A stretch of 36,418 nt of DNA from NCBI GenBank assembly GCA_029556045.1, contig JAKQGS010000512.1, positions 1-36,418 of the forward strand, read 5' to 3'. Shown piece by piece: positions 17,232 to 25,502 of the stretch (position 1 is the first letter of the stretch; the number at the start of each line of letters is the position of its first letter). The notes under the pieces are model-generated. The model saw nothing but the letters and a program-made list of their open reading frames with translations, was not told the DNA's origin and made no database searches. The translations under genes were made by a program, and so were the position numbers. Source of the DNA: Pseudomonadota bacterium. GTDB taxonomy: Bacteria; Bdellovibrionota; Oligoflexia; Oligoflexales; Oligoflexaceae.

Positions 17232-18320
17232 ATGACCCAGTCTATTGCCGTTGTTGGCGCCGGAATTCTCGGTCAAACCTTGGCTCTGGCCCTGACCCAG
17301 AAAAATTTCAAAGTTTCGATCTACGAAAAAACGATCGCCGATCAATTCTCTGGAGCCAGTCCTGCGGCGGGGGGCATGTTGGCACCCTTTTGCGAAATGG
17401 AAACGGCAGAGAGCACCGTTTTCACATGGGGACAAAGGTGTCTGGAGATGTGGCCACAATACCTGGCTCTTTCCCAAAGCGGCGCTTCCATGCGCCAGCG
17501 CGGCAGTCTGGTGATTGCCTCACCGGGGAATCTGGGGATGTGGGAGGATCTTAAGCGCAGAATCGCCCATCGAGCCCCCGTATCCCGTCAAAGAGTTTTG
17601 GATCAAAAATCTGTTGCTGAACTGGAACCTGAACTAGGCGATCGGTTTGAAAAGGCGCTCTTCCTCCCTCATGAAGCGCACCTCGATGTCCCGTCCATTC
17701 TCGTACGACAGAGGGAGGCAATCATAAAAACCCCCGTGACGCAAAGTTATTTCGGGCAGGCTGTGGAGATTGATACATCCGGCGGTATCATCCATGGGAA
17801 AAACCTCCATAAGGCTGATTGGGTGATCGATTGTCGCGGCATCGGGGCCAGGGATGTAGACCTTGAACTTCGTGGCGTACGCGGTGAAGCACTGCTCGTG
17901 GAAGCTCCCGATGTTCACCTCAATCGTCCGGTGCGCATGCTGCATCCACGTTATCCGGCCTACATCGTTCCCCGAGGACGGAATCAATATTTCATTGGCG
18001 CCACGTCTATCGAACGTGACGAAACGAATCCCATCACCGTCCGATCGACGATTGAACTTCTATCCACAGCATTTTCCATACATCCGGGTTTCGCCGAAGC
18101 TTCCGTCTTAAAGACCTACGTCGGTTTGCGCCCTGCCTACCCCGACCATCTGCCCCGTATCCGTCGCCTCGGTAAAGTCCTGCGAGTTAACGGCCTTTAT
18201 AGGCATGGCTTTCTCTTAACTCCAATTATCGTAGAATCGATCACAAACTATTTGGTAGCGCCATCCGCCACTTCCGAGGCCGCGCCAATTGCGATTGGAA
18301 CACCTCCGGGAAATCACTAG
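17232..18320 (+). CDS. Glycine oxidase ThiO-like FAD-dependent amine oxidase
   Basis: A 362-residue flavoprotein of the D-amino-acid-oxidase/glycine-oxidase family. The N-terminus shows a Rossmann FAD motif (VVGAGILGQTLALAL, then YEK at the end of strand 2), followed by GASPAAGGMLAPFCE, the second FAD-contact stretch typical of ThiO. YVGLRPAYPDHLPRI and NGLYRHGFLLTPI near the C-terminus match the substrate and flavin contacts of ThiO. ThiO oxidises glycine to iminoglycine for the thiazole of thiamine. GAGGA lies 5 bases before the ATG at 17232. The usual thiS/thiG/thiE partners are absent downstream, and the neighbour is a tyrosine lyase, so a catabolic amine-oxidase role is possible. Confidence 0.82.
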   Translation: MTQSIAVVGAGILGQTLALALTQKNFKVSIYEKTIADQFSGASPAAGGMLAPFCEMETAESTVFTWGQRCLEMWPQYLALSQSGASMRQRGSLVIASPGNLGMWEDLKRRIAHRAPVSRQRVLDQKSVAELEPELGDRFEKALFLPHEAHLDVPSILVRQREAIIKTPVTQSYFGQAVEIDTSGGIIHGKNLHKADWVIDCRGIGARDVDLELRGVRGEALLVEAPDVHLNRPVRMLHPRYPAYIVPRGRNQYFIGATSIERDETNPITVRSTIELLSTAFSIHPGFAEASVLKTYVGLRPAYPDHLPRIRRLGKVLRVNGLYRHGFLLTPIIVESITNYLVAPSATSEAAPIAIGTPPGNH

Positions 18321-18473
18321 CCGAACTTTCCTTTACGCCAAGCATCGCACTATTCAGGCAGCGCAACTGCATGCAAAGACGGCAAAAATCACCGGAACTA
18401 AAGTTTCCACCATATGGAGACGATGCCCCCGCTGGTTGGTTTGCACGTTGCAAGCAATCCGCGAGAGGTATCC

Positions 18474-19514
18474 ATGAAGACTTCACTCACACTTCTATTT
18501 TTAGGAACTTTGCTGCTGACGCAAGGCTGTGGCGATGCCGCAGAGTTCTCGTCAGGTATAGCCAACAAAAAGTCTTCATCGGATGCCACCCCCAACGGTG
18601 GCCAGGATCCCCGGAATCCAAATGGTGAAGGAATTCCGGGCGATCCCACCCACGATCCCAATGGCGAGGGTTTTCCTGACGGTGAGAAGAATCCTAATGG
18701 CGAAACCATCCCCAAGGATTGCCCTGAGAAACTTCAGGACATTCTCGTCCTCGATATGAAATCGGGATGGTGGGCAGGAGATGCGGGCGAGTTTTTCACC
18801 ACACTGTTGCGGGGTTTGACAGAGCCCTGTGGCGATACCTATTCCTTTGAGTTTCACCATATTCTGGAGACATCCAACACCTACCAGGTATTCCCGGGTG
18901 GAAGTCCACGGGCGGGAAGTATTCTCGACATCAATCAACTGGTTTTAAAACAGGATTGGGGGCAATACAGCCAAATCTGGTTGTTATCAGGTTCTGTGGG
19001 TGATCCCTATGATATGCGTGCTTCAAATCCCGTCTTTCTCGGAATGTTACAAAAAATTCATGACGCTAAGGTACCGCTATTTCTTGGTAGCGGTAACGGA
19101 AACCTGACCCATGTCAATGCATTGTTAACGAAGCTGCAATCAGCGACTCAATTTACCACCAACTTACCGGAAGGGCCCGTCGTGAATGCCACCGGCTCAT
19201 TTACGGCGTTGAGTCATTTAAAAATGGGGGAGCAACTGACCAAACATAACCTCTTCGCGCGAGGAATCATGCAAATAGCTGATGCCGTGCAGACCCAGAG
19301 TTATCAAATGCGGAGTGATTTTCTACAATTAGGTTCTGATTTTGTGGCCATTGGCAGTGAGGGTGTCAATCGGCCACTCATCGCTGTTTCAGCCGGTGAA
19401 GGTCGTCGCATCGTCCTCGATAGTGGCCTGCAGCGGTTCTATGTGGCCAATAATTCCGAAGAAAAGGATACGTTGACATACCTTCAAAACCTGGCCGTTT
19501 ATCTCTCTCACTAA
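18474..19514 (+). CDS. Lipoprotein of an undescribed three-member family (copy A)
   Basis: A 346-residue lipoprotein; the signal ends LTQGC with lipid cysteine 19. Residues 20-80 are a low-complexity linker with three [ND]PNGE repeats. The folded part (about 85-346) is shared with the proteins at 20772-21809 and 32823-33893. Conserved blocks are LVLDMKSGWW, EFHHIL, YSQIWLLSGS, PLFLGSGNGNLTH, RRIVLDSGLQRF and TLTYLQNLA. The alternation of hydrophobic strands ending in small residues, with a final strand and QR motif before a C-terminal helix, resembles the GIFT/ThuA-like class I amidotransferase fold; this is inference, and no Cys-His-Glu triad is visible. Copies A and B are the closest pair. 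GAGAGG precedes the ATG. It is followed by strong hairpins, so it is a single-gene unit or the end of one. Confidence 0.8.
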   Translation: MKTSLTLLFLGTLLLTQGCGDAAEFSSGIANKKSSSDATPNGGQDPRNPNGEGIPGDPTHDPNGEGFPDGEKNPNGETIPKDCPEKLQDILVLDMKSGWWAGDAGEFFTTLLRGLTEPCGDTYSFEFHHILETSNTYQVFPGGSPRAGSILDINQLVLKQDWGQYSQIWLLSGSVGDPYDMRASNPVFLGMLQKIHDAKVPLFLGSGNGNLTHVNALLTKLQSATQFTTNLPEGPVVNATGSFTALSHLKMGEQLTKHNLFARGIMQIADAVQTQSYQMRSDFLQLGSDFVAIGSEGVNRPLIAVSAGEGRRIVLDSGLQRFYVANNSEEKDTLTYLQNLAVYLSH

Positions 19515-19547
19515 CAACGTTGGTTGGATGTTGAACCATAAGATCAG

Positions 19548-19572
19548 GCATAGCTTATAGAAGAGCTATGCA
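19548..19572 (+). terminator. Hairpin followed by a T-rich stretch
   Basis: GCATAGCT (19548-19555) and AGCTATGC (19565-19572) form a perfect 8-bp stem, followed shortly by TATTTT. It is the first of two tandem hairpins after the lipoprotein gene. Confidence 0.55.
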
Positions 19573-19585
19573 GCTATTTTCCTTA

Positions 19586-19610
19586 TAAGAGCCCTCCAAG
19601 GGCTCTTATT
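19586..19610. terminator. Strong hairpin downstream of lipoprotein copy A
   Basis: ATAAGAGCCC (19586-19595) and GGGCTCTTAT (19601-19610) form a perfect 10-bp stem with a 5-base loop. A-rich and T-rich ends flank it in the two directions. It isolates the lipoprotein gene from the glucanase gene. Confidence 0.65.
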
Positions 19611-19734
19611 GTGCATAATTCTGACCAACACGAACAAAAGATAGTACGTTATTTTGGTTCACGTTTTTCTCGCAAATTACCGAAAGAAACCGTTGGTAGC
19701 GATGATTTAGATCCATCCACAAATGGTGAGAAAT

Positions 19735-20667
19735 ATGAAGAACTTCCTCATAACGATGGTATTCATAGCAGCCACTTCCTGCGCCGAACAGCATGAAAAT
19801 CATACCTCACCAAATCCAACAACAAATGAGCCACCCCATCAAAACGACCCTGACAATTCAGGTGACAATCCCGGAGATTCGGAACAGGACCAAGATTCCC
19901 AAACGGATAAAACGGGATCGATACCTCCAGTCCCTGATGAAGACAACTGGACGCCACCAACAGGACAAACCCTGGTCTGGTCCGATGAATTCAATGGCAC
20001 CCATATCGATCTAAGCAATTGGGGTTATGACGTCGGCGCCTGGCCCTATAACGGCGAAGCAGAATATTATACCGACAACGGCACCGGGGGGCCAAACGCT
20101 TATGTCGCCAACGGCGCCCTGGTGATCAAGGCCTTCCCCGAAAACATGGGTGGACGATCCTACACTTCGGCACGACTAAAGACACAAGGTAAAAAATCCT
20201 GGCAGTACGGAACAGTCGTGGCCAAGATGAAATTACCTTATGGCAAAGGCCTTTGGCCAGCGTTCTGGATGCTGGGGACCCAGGATGACAACTGGCCAAA
20301 TTGTGGGGAGATCGATATCATGGAGCTAGTGGGTGGCGGTAAAAACGACAATGTCATCACGGCGGCGATGCATTGGGGCGAATCCACCGCTTCCCATCAA
20401 AAGACACCGCCAACCTGGTTTGATGCACCGTCCCCCCCTTCGCAGGACTGGCACTATTATGAAATGAATTGGGATGCCAATGCCGTTGTCATTAAATTTG
20501 ACGGCACGGAGTTTTTTCGTAAAGAAATAGCCCAACTTCCATACTTTCATCAGCCCTTTTTTATCATCCTGAACGTTGCGGTTGGGGGAAATTGGCCGGG
20601 TTACCCGGACGATACCACGGTCTTCCCCCAAACAATGACGATCGATTGGGTAAGGGTATATCAGTAG
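19735..20667 (+). CDS. GH16 endo-beta-1,3-glucanase (laminarinase-like) lipoprotein
   Basis: A 310-residue lipoprotein; the signal ends AATSC with lipid cysteine 16. A 60-residue Asn/Asp/Pro/Gln-rich linker precedes a complete glycoside hydrolase family 16 domain (about 75-310). The catalytic motif is GEIDIME, with Glu192 as nucleophile, Asp194 as helper and Glu197 as acid/base, and an upstream GLWPAFWMLG substrate-cleft segment. The extra residue in EIDIME is the beta-bulge form seen in beta-1,3(4)-glucanases, so laminarin-like glucans are the likely substrate. It acts at the cell surface or in the periplasm. The ATG at 19735 is preceded by GGTGAG; an ATG 12 bases upstream lacks a good site. 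It is flanked by two copies of the unknown lipoprotein family. Confidence 0.88.
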   Translation: MKNFLITMVFIAATSCAEQHENHTSPNPTTNEPPHQNDPDNSGDNPGDSEQDQDSQTDKTGSIPPVPDEDNWTPPTGQTLVWSDEFNGTHIDLSNWGYDVGAWPYNGEAEYYTDNGTGGPNAYVANGALVIKAFPENMGGRSYTSARLKTQGKKSWQYGTVVAKMKLPYGKGLWPAFWMLGTQDDNWPNCGEIDIMELVGGGKNDNVITAAMHWGESTASHQKTPPTWFDAPSPPSQDWHYYEMNWDANAVVIKFDGTEFFRKEIAQLPYFHQPFFIILNVAVGGNWPGYPDDTTVFPQTMTIDWVRVYQ

Positions 20668-20670
20668 AAA

Positions 20671-20739
20671 GGTGGGCGATCCTTCAATAAGGGGACTTGC
20701 GAGATGGGGGGCAACCTTGCAGGCAGTTGATCGCCCCCC
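20671..20739. terminator. Possible long-range hairpin between convergent genes
   Basis: GGTGGGCGATC (20671-20681) pairs with GATCGCCCCCC (20729-20739) with one mismatch around a 47-base loop. It lies between the convergent glucanase and lipoprotein copy B genes. The long loop makes its role uncertain. Confidence 0.3.
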
Positions 20740-20771
20740 TTCTTTGAGGCTCTAGACCTGGAAACCAGAAT

Positions 20772-21809
20772 CTAGGGTAAAGAAAGATAGACCGCAATAT
20801 TTTGCAGATACTTCAGTGTATCGCTTTCCTGGCTGTCTTTGATGGCATAAAACCTTTGCATTCCAGCATCCAAGACCATTTTAGACGATCCGCCACGACG
20901 CACGGCAATGACGGGCCGTGATTGATGATTGATGCCGACCGCCGTAAAATCATCTCCGAGCTCCACGGCATCGCTTAGCATGGCTTTATCACCAGCGGGT
21001 GTCGCGAGAGCGATCACATCTTCGGCAATACTTTTGATCCCGCCCCCAAATAGCTGGTGCGGCGTTAACTCCACCCCAAGAGCGAGCCGGGATGTCACAG
21101 AAAAGTGACCTTTTGCTGAAACGACCGGACCTTCCGGAAGCAATGTATAGAACTGGGATACCAGCCCTAAATATGACATCAGAGCATTGGCGTGGGTCAG
21201 ATTGCCATTACCGCTGCCAATGAACAATGGGGCCCCGGAGGACTTTATCTTTTGCAGGATACCCTGAAATAATTCTGCGTTCGTTCTGAGATCGAGCCGG
21301 TCAAAGTAGGAACCCGACAATAGCCAGATTTGACTGTATTGACTCCAGTCGCTTTTGAGAGCGATATGTTCGATATCTTTGACACTTCCCGCCGACAGTT
21401 TGCCATTCGGAAACACCTGATAAACATTTGCATTATTCAGAATGTGGTGAAATTCGATGACGTAGGAATCGCCACATGGAACGGTCAGTCCTTGCAACAG
21501 AGTCTGGAAAAAATTTCCAGCGTCTCCAGACCACCACCCCGATTTTAAATCCAGGATGAGCACCTCTTGTTTGGTCTCCGGGCAGTCCCCAGGCACCTTC
21601 TCGGTTCCGGGGGTCGATCCCTGTTCCGGTACCGTCTCGCTACTGGGTTGCGGTGACGAATTCGCAGAATCTTCCGGAGCCCTAGGCGGTGTTTGCAGGA
21701 CGGAATCCGTCGCGACTGAGGTACCAGCTTCAAACTTATGGGTCTCCCCACAAGCAGAAAGTGCCATCCCTAGAACCATCAGAACACCATATTTAGAGTT
21801 CCCCATCAT
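20772..21809 (-). CDS. Lipoprotein of an undescribed three-member family (copy B)
   Basis: A 345-residue lipoprotein; the signal ends ALSAC with lipid cysteine 20. The linker (about 21-80) is Ser/Pro/Glu rich and lacks the PNGE repeats of copy A, ending in KVPGDCPE. The folded region begins near LILDLKSGWWSGDAG and aligns without large gaps to copy A (18474-19514) to the C-terminus: EFHHIL, YSQIWLLSGS, PLFIGSGNGNLTH, LPEGPVV, KMVLDAGMQRFYA and TLKYLQNIAVYL. It lies on the opposite strand from copy A, with the glucanase between them. GAGGTG precedes two adjacent ATG codons; the first (21809) is used here. No catalytic function can be assigned. Confidence 0.8.
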   Translation of the reverse strand: MMGNSKYGVLMVLGMALSACGETHKFEAGTSVATDSVLQTPPRAPEDSANSSPQPSSETVPEQGSTPGTEKVPGDCPETKQEVLILDLKSGWWSGDAGNFFQTLLQGLTVPCGDSYVIEFHHILNNANVYQVFPNGKLSAGSVKDIEHIALKSDWSQYSQIWLLSGSYFDRLDLRTNAELFQGILQKIKSSGAPLFIGSGNGNLTHANALMSYLGLVSQFYTLLPEGPVVSAKGHFSVTSRLALGVELTPHQLFGGGIKSIAEDVIALATPAGDKAMLSDAVELGDDFTAVGINHQSRPVIAVRRGGSSKMVLDAGMQRFYAIKDSQESDTLKYLQNIAVYLSLP

Positions 21810-22130
21810 GACGCACCTCTAACTTCGTATTGGGTCTTTACGATCCCAAGAGGATCAAAGGAATCATCGACCTGAGGGTGAAAATATTAAGGGAAAATTT
21901 TTCCATAATATTTTAGGTATGATATGCCATCTTTTCAGGGGGAAATCCCTGGCAATCAAAAATATGCATTTTATTTAAATCTATTTCCGAAAAGTCGAAG
22001 CTCCTAACTATTGAAAATTAATAGACCTTAAACCTATCTTATTTTTATACCGTCGTTTTCATAGCTGTCTTCCGATAACTCGCTAGGTCTTGCGGTTCGT
22101 CATAGGCATCGCTTGTGAACGGGGGATTGG
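21810..22130. other. Divergent intergenic region
   Basis: A 321-base AT-rich gap between lipoprotein copy B (leftward) and the CAP-domain lipoprotein (rightward). It must hold both promoters, but no convincing -35/-10 pair, palindrome or small gene was found. Confidence 0.45.
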
Positions 22131-22859
22131 ATGAAAAATAAAATAAGGCTCATTTATCCGCTTCTATTACTGTCATCCATCACGCAAACAAGCTGCGGAG
22201 ATTCGGAAGAACGCTATTATCCGAAGCCTGAACCAGATAGGGTGACACCTGGCAACTCGGACAGTCAAAATTCTCCCGGAACGGACGTTCCAAATTCGGA
22301 TGACGCGTCTCCAGCACCATCGACTCCGGCGCCAAGCGAGGTGCCAGACACCCCGAATCCATCTCCAAACCCGGATCCAAAACCGTCGCCCCCCCCACCT
22401 GGTCCTGACCCATCGCCAACCGATGAATGCCTGGAAACTTCAGAATGGACCTGTAGGGTCGAACAGGCAATTCTTCAGCGAATCAATAAAATCCGTATGA
22501 CTCATGGAGCCGAATCCCTCATCGACGATCCCCGCGTTTCATGGGCGGCAAGAGACTGGTCGCGGGTTCAGGCGGAGCGCGGATTCCTGGGGCATGAGCG
22601 CATCATGAAATACGGAGCAGGTCACAACGAGGTCCTGGCCGAACATTTTTCAGGTTTAAACATCCCCCTCATTGGTGAAAATGTCGCCTGGCAAATGGTA
22701 CGGAGCGAGGATCCAGGGGTGCTGGCTCAGCAGATCGTCGATCAATGGGTTGCCAGTCCAGGCCATTACGAGAATTTGCTGAAGACGAAGTTTCACTCTT
22801 CCGGCATCGGGCTTCACATTAAGGGAAACACATGGTGGGCCACTCAAATCTTTTTTTAG
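22131..22859 (+). CDS. CAP/SCP-domain lipoprotein
   Basis: A 242-residue lipoprotein; the signal ends TQTSC with lipid cysteine 22. Residues 25-100 are a long Pro/Ser/Asp linker ending in a run of prolines (PKPSPPPPGPDP), a likely surface spacer. Residues 105-242 form a CAP (SCP/PR-1) domain: the first helix (LQRINKIRMTHG), SWAARDWSRVQAERGFLGH with a conserved His, IGENVAW, WVASPGHYENLL with the second conserved His, and the last strand NTWWATQIFF. Bacterial CAP-domain proteins are secreted and many have unknown targets, with lipid or peptide binding suggested. GGGGGATTGG precedes the ATG. It is convergent with the end of the nos cluster, 13 bases away. Confidence 0.85.
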   Translation: MKNKIRLIYPLLLLSSITQTSCGDSEERYYPKPEPDRVTPGNSDSQNSPGTDVPNSDDASPAPSTPAPSEVPDTPNPSPNPDPKPSPPPPGPDPSPTDECLETSEWTCRVEQAILQRINKIRMTHGAESLIDDPRVSWAARDWSRVQAERGFLGHERIMKYGAGHNEVLAEHFSGLNIPLIGENVAWQMVRSEDPGVLAQQIVDQWVASPGHYENLLKTKFHSSGIGLHIKGNTWWATQIFF

Positions 22860-22872
22860 GGGAGCATGCTCA

Positions 22873-23523
22873 TCACTTCTTTTTTCGAATATTAAATAGA
22901 AATAGGTCTGGACATATCTTGCCGCAATGATTTGCCAGAACACATGAACGGCATACGCGGCTGCGCAACCAAAAAGCAGCAGCAGCAGCCACGGCCGATC
23001 CCAGAATCATATAAAATCCTGGTCCCGGCACACCATACGTGGTGAAGTTTCCAATTTTTCCCATCCCAAGAATTTTGGGGGTAAAAGGAAGAACCCGCAC
23101 TGGCGCCGAAGGGCTCAGTTCATGCCCAAACCGGTGCATCCAAACAAACATGATCACAGCAAAAACAAACGGAAATAGCAGAGCCGGCAGAGCAAATATC
23201 TTGGCGTAATGTCGTCCGGGCAAAAACACGAGAAGCATCGTTATCAAGCCGATTCCGGCTAAACCATAGCCAGCAATGGAACGTTCAAATTTGGCCGCTT
23301 CATCGAGCCGCGCCATTCCAATATAGTGGTTCAGTATATTGATCTCGGAAACATCACCACCCACATGATTCATGTAGATCGCAAGATTCAAACCGTAGGG
23401 ATATTGAGGGGCAGAGAGATAGAAGCCCCACATGGGTTGAAAAAAAGCCCACGCGTACAATATAACGGCGATCACTGCTAATATGAAAACAATCCAACGC
23501 TCTCGTTTTTCGTGATGCTTCAT
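22873..23523 (-). CDS. Membrane protein at the end of the nos cluster, NosB-like
   Basis: A 216-residue protein with four predicted membrane helices: IVFILAVIAVILYAWAFF, YGLAGIGLITMLLVFL, ALLFPFVFAVIMFVWM and YMILGSAVAAAAAFWL. The periplasmic loop after helix 1 holds LSAPQYPYGLNLAIYMN and LNHYIGMARL. From memory, such AP-QYP-GL and LNHYIGM blocks occur in small membrane proteins encoded beside clade II nosZ genes, so NosB-like is a reasonable name but not certain. Conserved His and Met residues in LNHYIGM could bind copper or heme. The C-terminal tail is Cys-rich (VCRSCVLANHCGKIC) but lacks a CxxCH heme site. It is the last gene of the operon, 21 bases after nosY. Confidence 0.65.
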   Translation of the reverse strand: MKHHEKRERWIVFILAVIAVILYAWAFFQPMWGFYLSAPQYPYGLNLAIYMNHVGGDVSEINILNHYIGMARLDEAAKFERSIAGYGLAGIGLITMLLVFLPGRHYAKIFALPALLFPFVFAVIMFVWMHRFGHELSPSAPVRVLPFTPKILGMGKIGNFTTYGVPGPGFYMILGSAVAAAAAFWLRSRVCRSCVLANHCGKICPDLFLFNIRKKK

Positions 23524-23544
23524 GAGATATTATCTTTCCCCCTG

Positions 23545-24402
23545 TCAACCAGCGGCAAAATCCTTACGAATGAAATTTTGGGTAGCCAAAAACACCAATC
23601 CAGTTCCCGCCAACAGTGGCCAAATCACCGCCCAAAATGCCAGGCCATGGGGACCAAATACCTCTAACAACGTGTAAGAAATGGGCCCAAGAACCGTCAG
23701 TTGTGGATCAAACAACGCGATCGATGCCGTTCGGAAAGCCTGGAGGGGATTGAACATGGCCATCCCAATGACAATCTCAGCGGCCACTTGTTGTTTGACC
23801 AGGACTCCGAGCAAGAGAGCATCCACAATAGCTTCAAAAAACAACCAAACACCCATTCCCATTCCGATGGCCTGTTCTTGTGTTTTAACCCAGACAGACA
23901 AACAAAGTCCAACACCGAGGAAAAAAAACACCATAGACACCATGAACAGCACCAGGAAGATAAGTGTTAGCCAAGGAACATCACCCCCCTGCCATGCCGT
24001 ACCGAATCCTGAAACTAAAAGCACAATCAGAAAAGGAAGTACCAGTGCGACGAATCGCCCCAAAGCACGGCCGAAAAAATATCCACGCAAATGAAACGGC
24101 CATGACAAAAGGTATTCCCAGACACCGCTTTCGAAATCAGCCACAAAGGTGCGGGCGGTCGACAAAACCACGAAAAGCGGCACCACAATGAGACTCATCT
24201 GGATGAAAGTCAGCAAACTACGCCCCAGCCCTGTAAATCCAAGAATGCTGGATTCATGAAGACCAAAAACCAGAAATATGCCCCATAGTAGCCCAAAAGA
24301 AGCCACGTAGAAATGAAACCACCGGGCTCTGAATGTCTCATGCAACTCGCTTTCGAGAGTCGTAACAAGAGAATGAATGAGAGAGCCTTTAGTATTTGTC
24401 AC
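23545..24402 (-). CDS. NosY-type ABC transporter permease
   Basis: A 285-residue membrane protein with six hydrophobic helices and the ABC-2 permease signature STARTFVADFESGVWEYLLSWP, matching the coupling region of NosY proteins. NosY forms the membrane part of the NosDFY complex, which supplies factors for assembly of the CuZ copper-sulfur site of N2O reductase in the periplasm. Translation starts at GTG 24402, four bases past the nosL stop, with AGGAAC just upstream. Its position between nosL and the NosB-like gene fits a clade II type nos operon. Confidence 0.85.
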   Translation of the reverse strand: MTNTKGSLIHSLVTTLESELHETFRARWFHFYVASFGLLWGIFLVFGLHESSILGFTGLGRSLLTFIQMSLIVVPLFVVLSTARTFVADFESGVWEYLLSWPFHLRGYFFGRALGRFVALVLPFLIVLLVSGFGTAWQGGDVPWLTLIFLVLFMVSMVFFFLGVGLCLSVWVKTQEQAIGMGMGVWLFFEAIVDALLLGVLVKQQVAAEIVIGMAMFNPLQAFRTASIALFDPQLTVLGPISYTLLEVFGPHGLAFWAVIWPLLAGTGLVFLATQNFIRKDFAAG

Positions 24403-24405
24403 ACA

Positions 24406-24861
24406 CTAGTTCCTATCCTGCGGTGCCATCGCGGCATTTTGTACCAGGGCCTTTTCGACGCCTTCCAAGTCCATAAGATCAGAAGAGTCTCCCTCCTTAA
24501 CGGGTCCGTAACCAAAGTCCATGGGGGTACGAAACCCCTTACGATAAGAGATCTCATGGGCCAAAACCCAACGTTCTTCCTGAGGGTGCCTGACATACAA
24601 TACACCTTTTTTCAGATCAGGGTTGCGGTGTCGATGCCAAAGTGCGCAGCCCAAATCATCATAAAACTTCACCTCTGTTCCAGGTCCCACAAGCTGGGCG
24701 GCGAAACGCAATTCACTGATGCTCATGCGGCAGTGGGCGCAAACATCACGGTGCAAATGCGGGTCCCTTGGTCCGGACGGACGACACATGGCGCCGGATA
24801 AAATCACCCCTCCCATGGCAACGACGGTAAATTTGATAGCCTCTCGCCGGTCAACTTTCAT
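24406..24861 (-). CDS. NosL copper chaperone
   Basis: A 151-residue exported protein; a membrane-targeting segment (VVAMGGVILSGAMC) ends at Cys26, probably a lipid-modified cysteine though the lipobox is imperfect. The NosL signature follows: VCAHCRMSI with Cys41, Cys44 and Met46, then FYDDLGCALWH and WVLAHEISYRKG. NosL binds Cu(I) and delivers it through the NosDFY complex to nitrous oxide reductase. Its ATG overlaps the nosF stop codon by 4 bases (ATGA), with GGAGCTG as ribosome binding site. The N-terminus has an RR pair (DRREAIKF), which could be read as Tat-like, but the Sec lipoprotein reading is simpler. Confidence 0.88.
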   Translation of the reverse strand: MKVDRREAIKFTVVAMGGVILSGAMCRPSGPRDPHLHRDVCAHCRMSISELRFAAQLVGPGTEVKFYDDLGCALWHRHRNPDLKKGVLYVRHPQEERWVLAHEISYRKGFRTPMDFGYGPVKEGDSSDLMDLEGVEKALVQNAAMAPQDRN

Positions 24862-25502
24862 GAGACAGCTCCTTTTTGATCATCCGTCACAAGTCCGTGG
24901 TCAAACTGAATCACTCGTCCTATCTGATTTTGGAGATCCTTGAGTCGATGTGACACAATAACAACCGTAGTTTTTTCCGGCAAATCTGACAGAATCTGGC
25001 TAAATTCTAACCTTGCGGCCGGATCAAGGCTGGCCGTCGGCTCATCCAGCACAAAAACTGAAACGTTCCGCGAAAATGCCATGGCTATTAAGAGTTTTTG
25101 TTTCATGCCTCCCGACAGTTTGGCAAACGGACGTTGAACAATTTCATCCAAGGGCAACCCCAATCTGGCGGCCAACTCCCGCATTTTCTGCTGATCCCCA
25201 CCACAAACTTTGCGCATCAACGACACATATTCATGGCATGTCCCACGCAATGCAGGAGGTAACTGGGGGACAAATGCTGACTGATCCAATACCGCCAAGC
25301 GGTCAGCACGGGGACAATTGCCGAGGACTCGAATCTCACCCCCGTAGACATGAAGCCCCAACAGGCAGCGGATGAACGTGGATTTTCCAGAACCATTATG
25401 ACCCACGATAGCAACTCGTTCGCCCGGAGAGATCTCAAGATTGATACCCTTCAGCGCCATGTTTCCATCAAAACTCTTGGTCAAACCCACTACTTCAATC
25501 AT
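24858..25502 (-). CDS. NosF-type ABC transporter ATPase
   Basis: A 214-residue cytoplasmic ATPase. Walker A GHNGSGKST is at residues 34-42, the ABC signature LSGGMKQK begins at 129, Walker B is FVLDEPTASLD near 150-160, and the switch histidine is in VIVSHRL. It powers the NosDFY maturation complex for the copper sites of N2O reductase. Its start overlaps the nosD stop by 4 bases and its stop overlaps the nosL start by 4 bases, so D-F-L translation is tightly coupled. The length is short for a NosF (often about 300), lacking a long C-terminal extension. Confidence 0.9.
   Translation of the reverse strand: MIEVVGLTKSFDGNMALKGINLEISPGERVAIVGHNGSGKSTFIRCLLGLHVYGGEIRVLGNCPRADRLAVLDQSAFVPQLPPALRGTCHEYVSLMRKVCGGDQQKMRELAARLGLPLDEIVQRPFAKLSGGMKQKLLIAMAFSRNVSVFVLDEPTASLDPAARLEFSQILSDLPEKTTVVIVSHRLKDLQNQIGRVIQFDHGLVTDDQKGAVS

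Noticed and set aside
18321..18473. Possible thiS gene after the ThiO-like gene
   Set aside because: The short frames here have no C-terminal Gly-Gly and do not resemble ThiS.
22873..22960. Cytochrome c heme site in the Cys-rich tail of the NosB-like protein
   Set aside because: The cysteines in VCRSCVLANHC do not form CxxCH.
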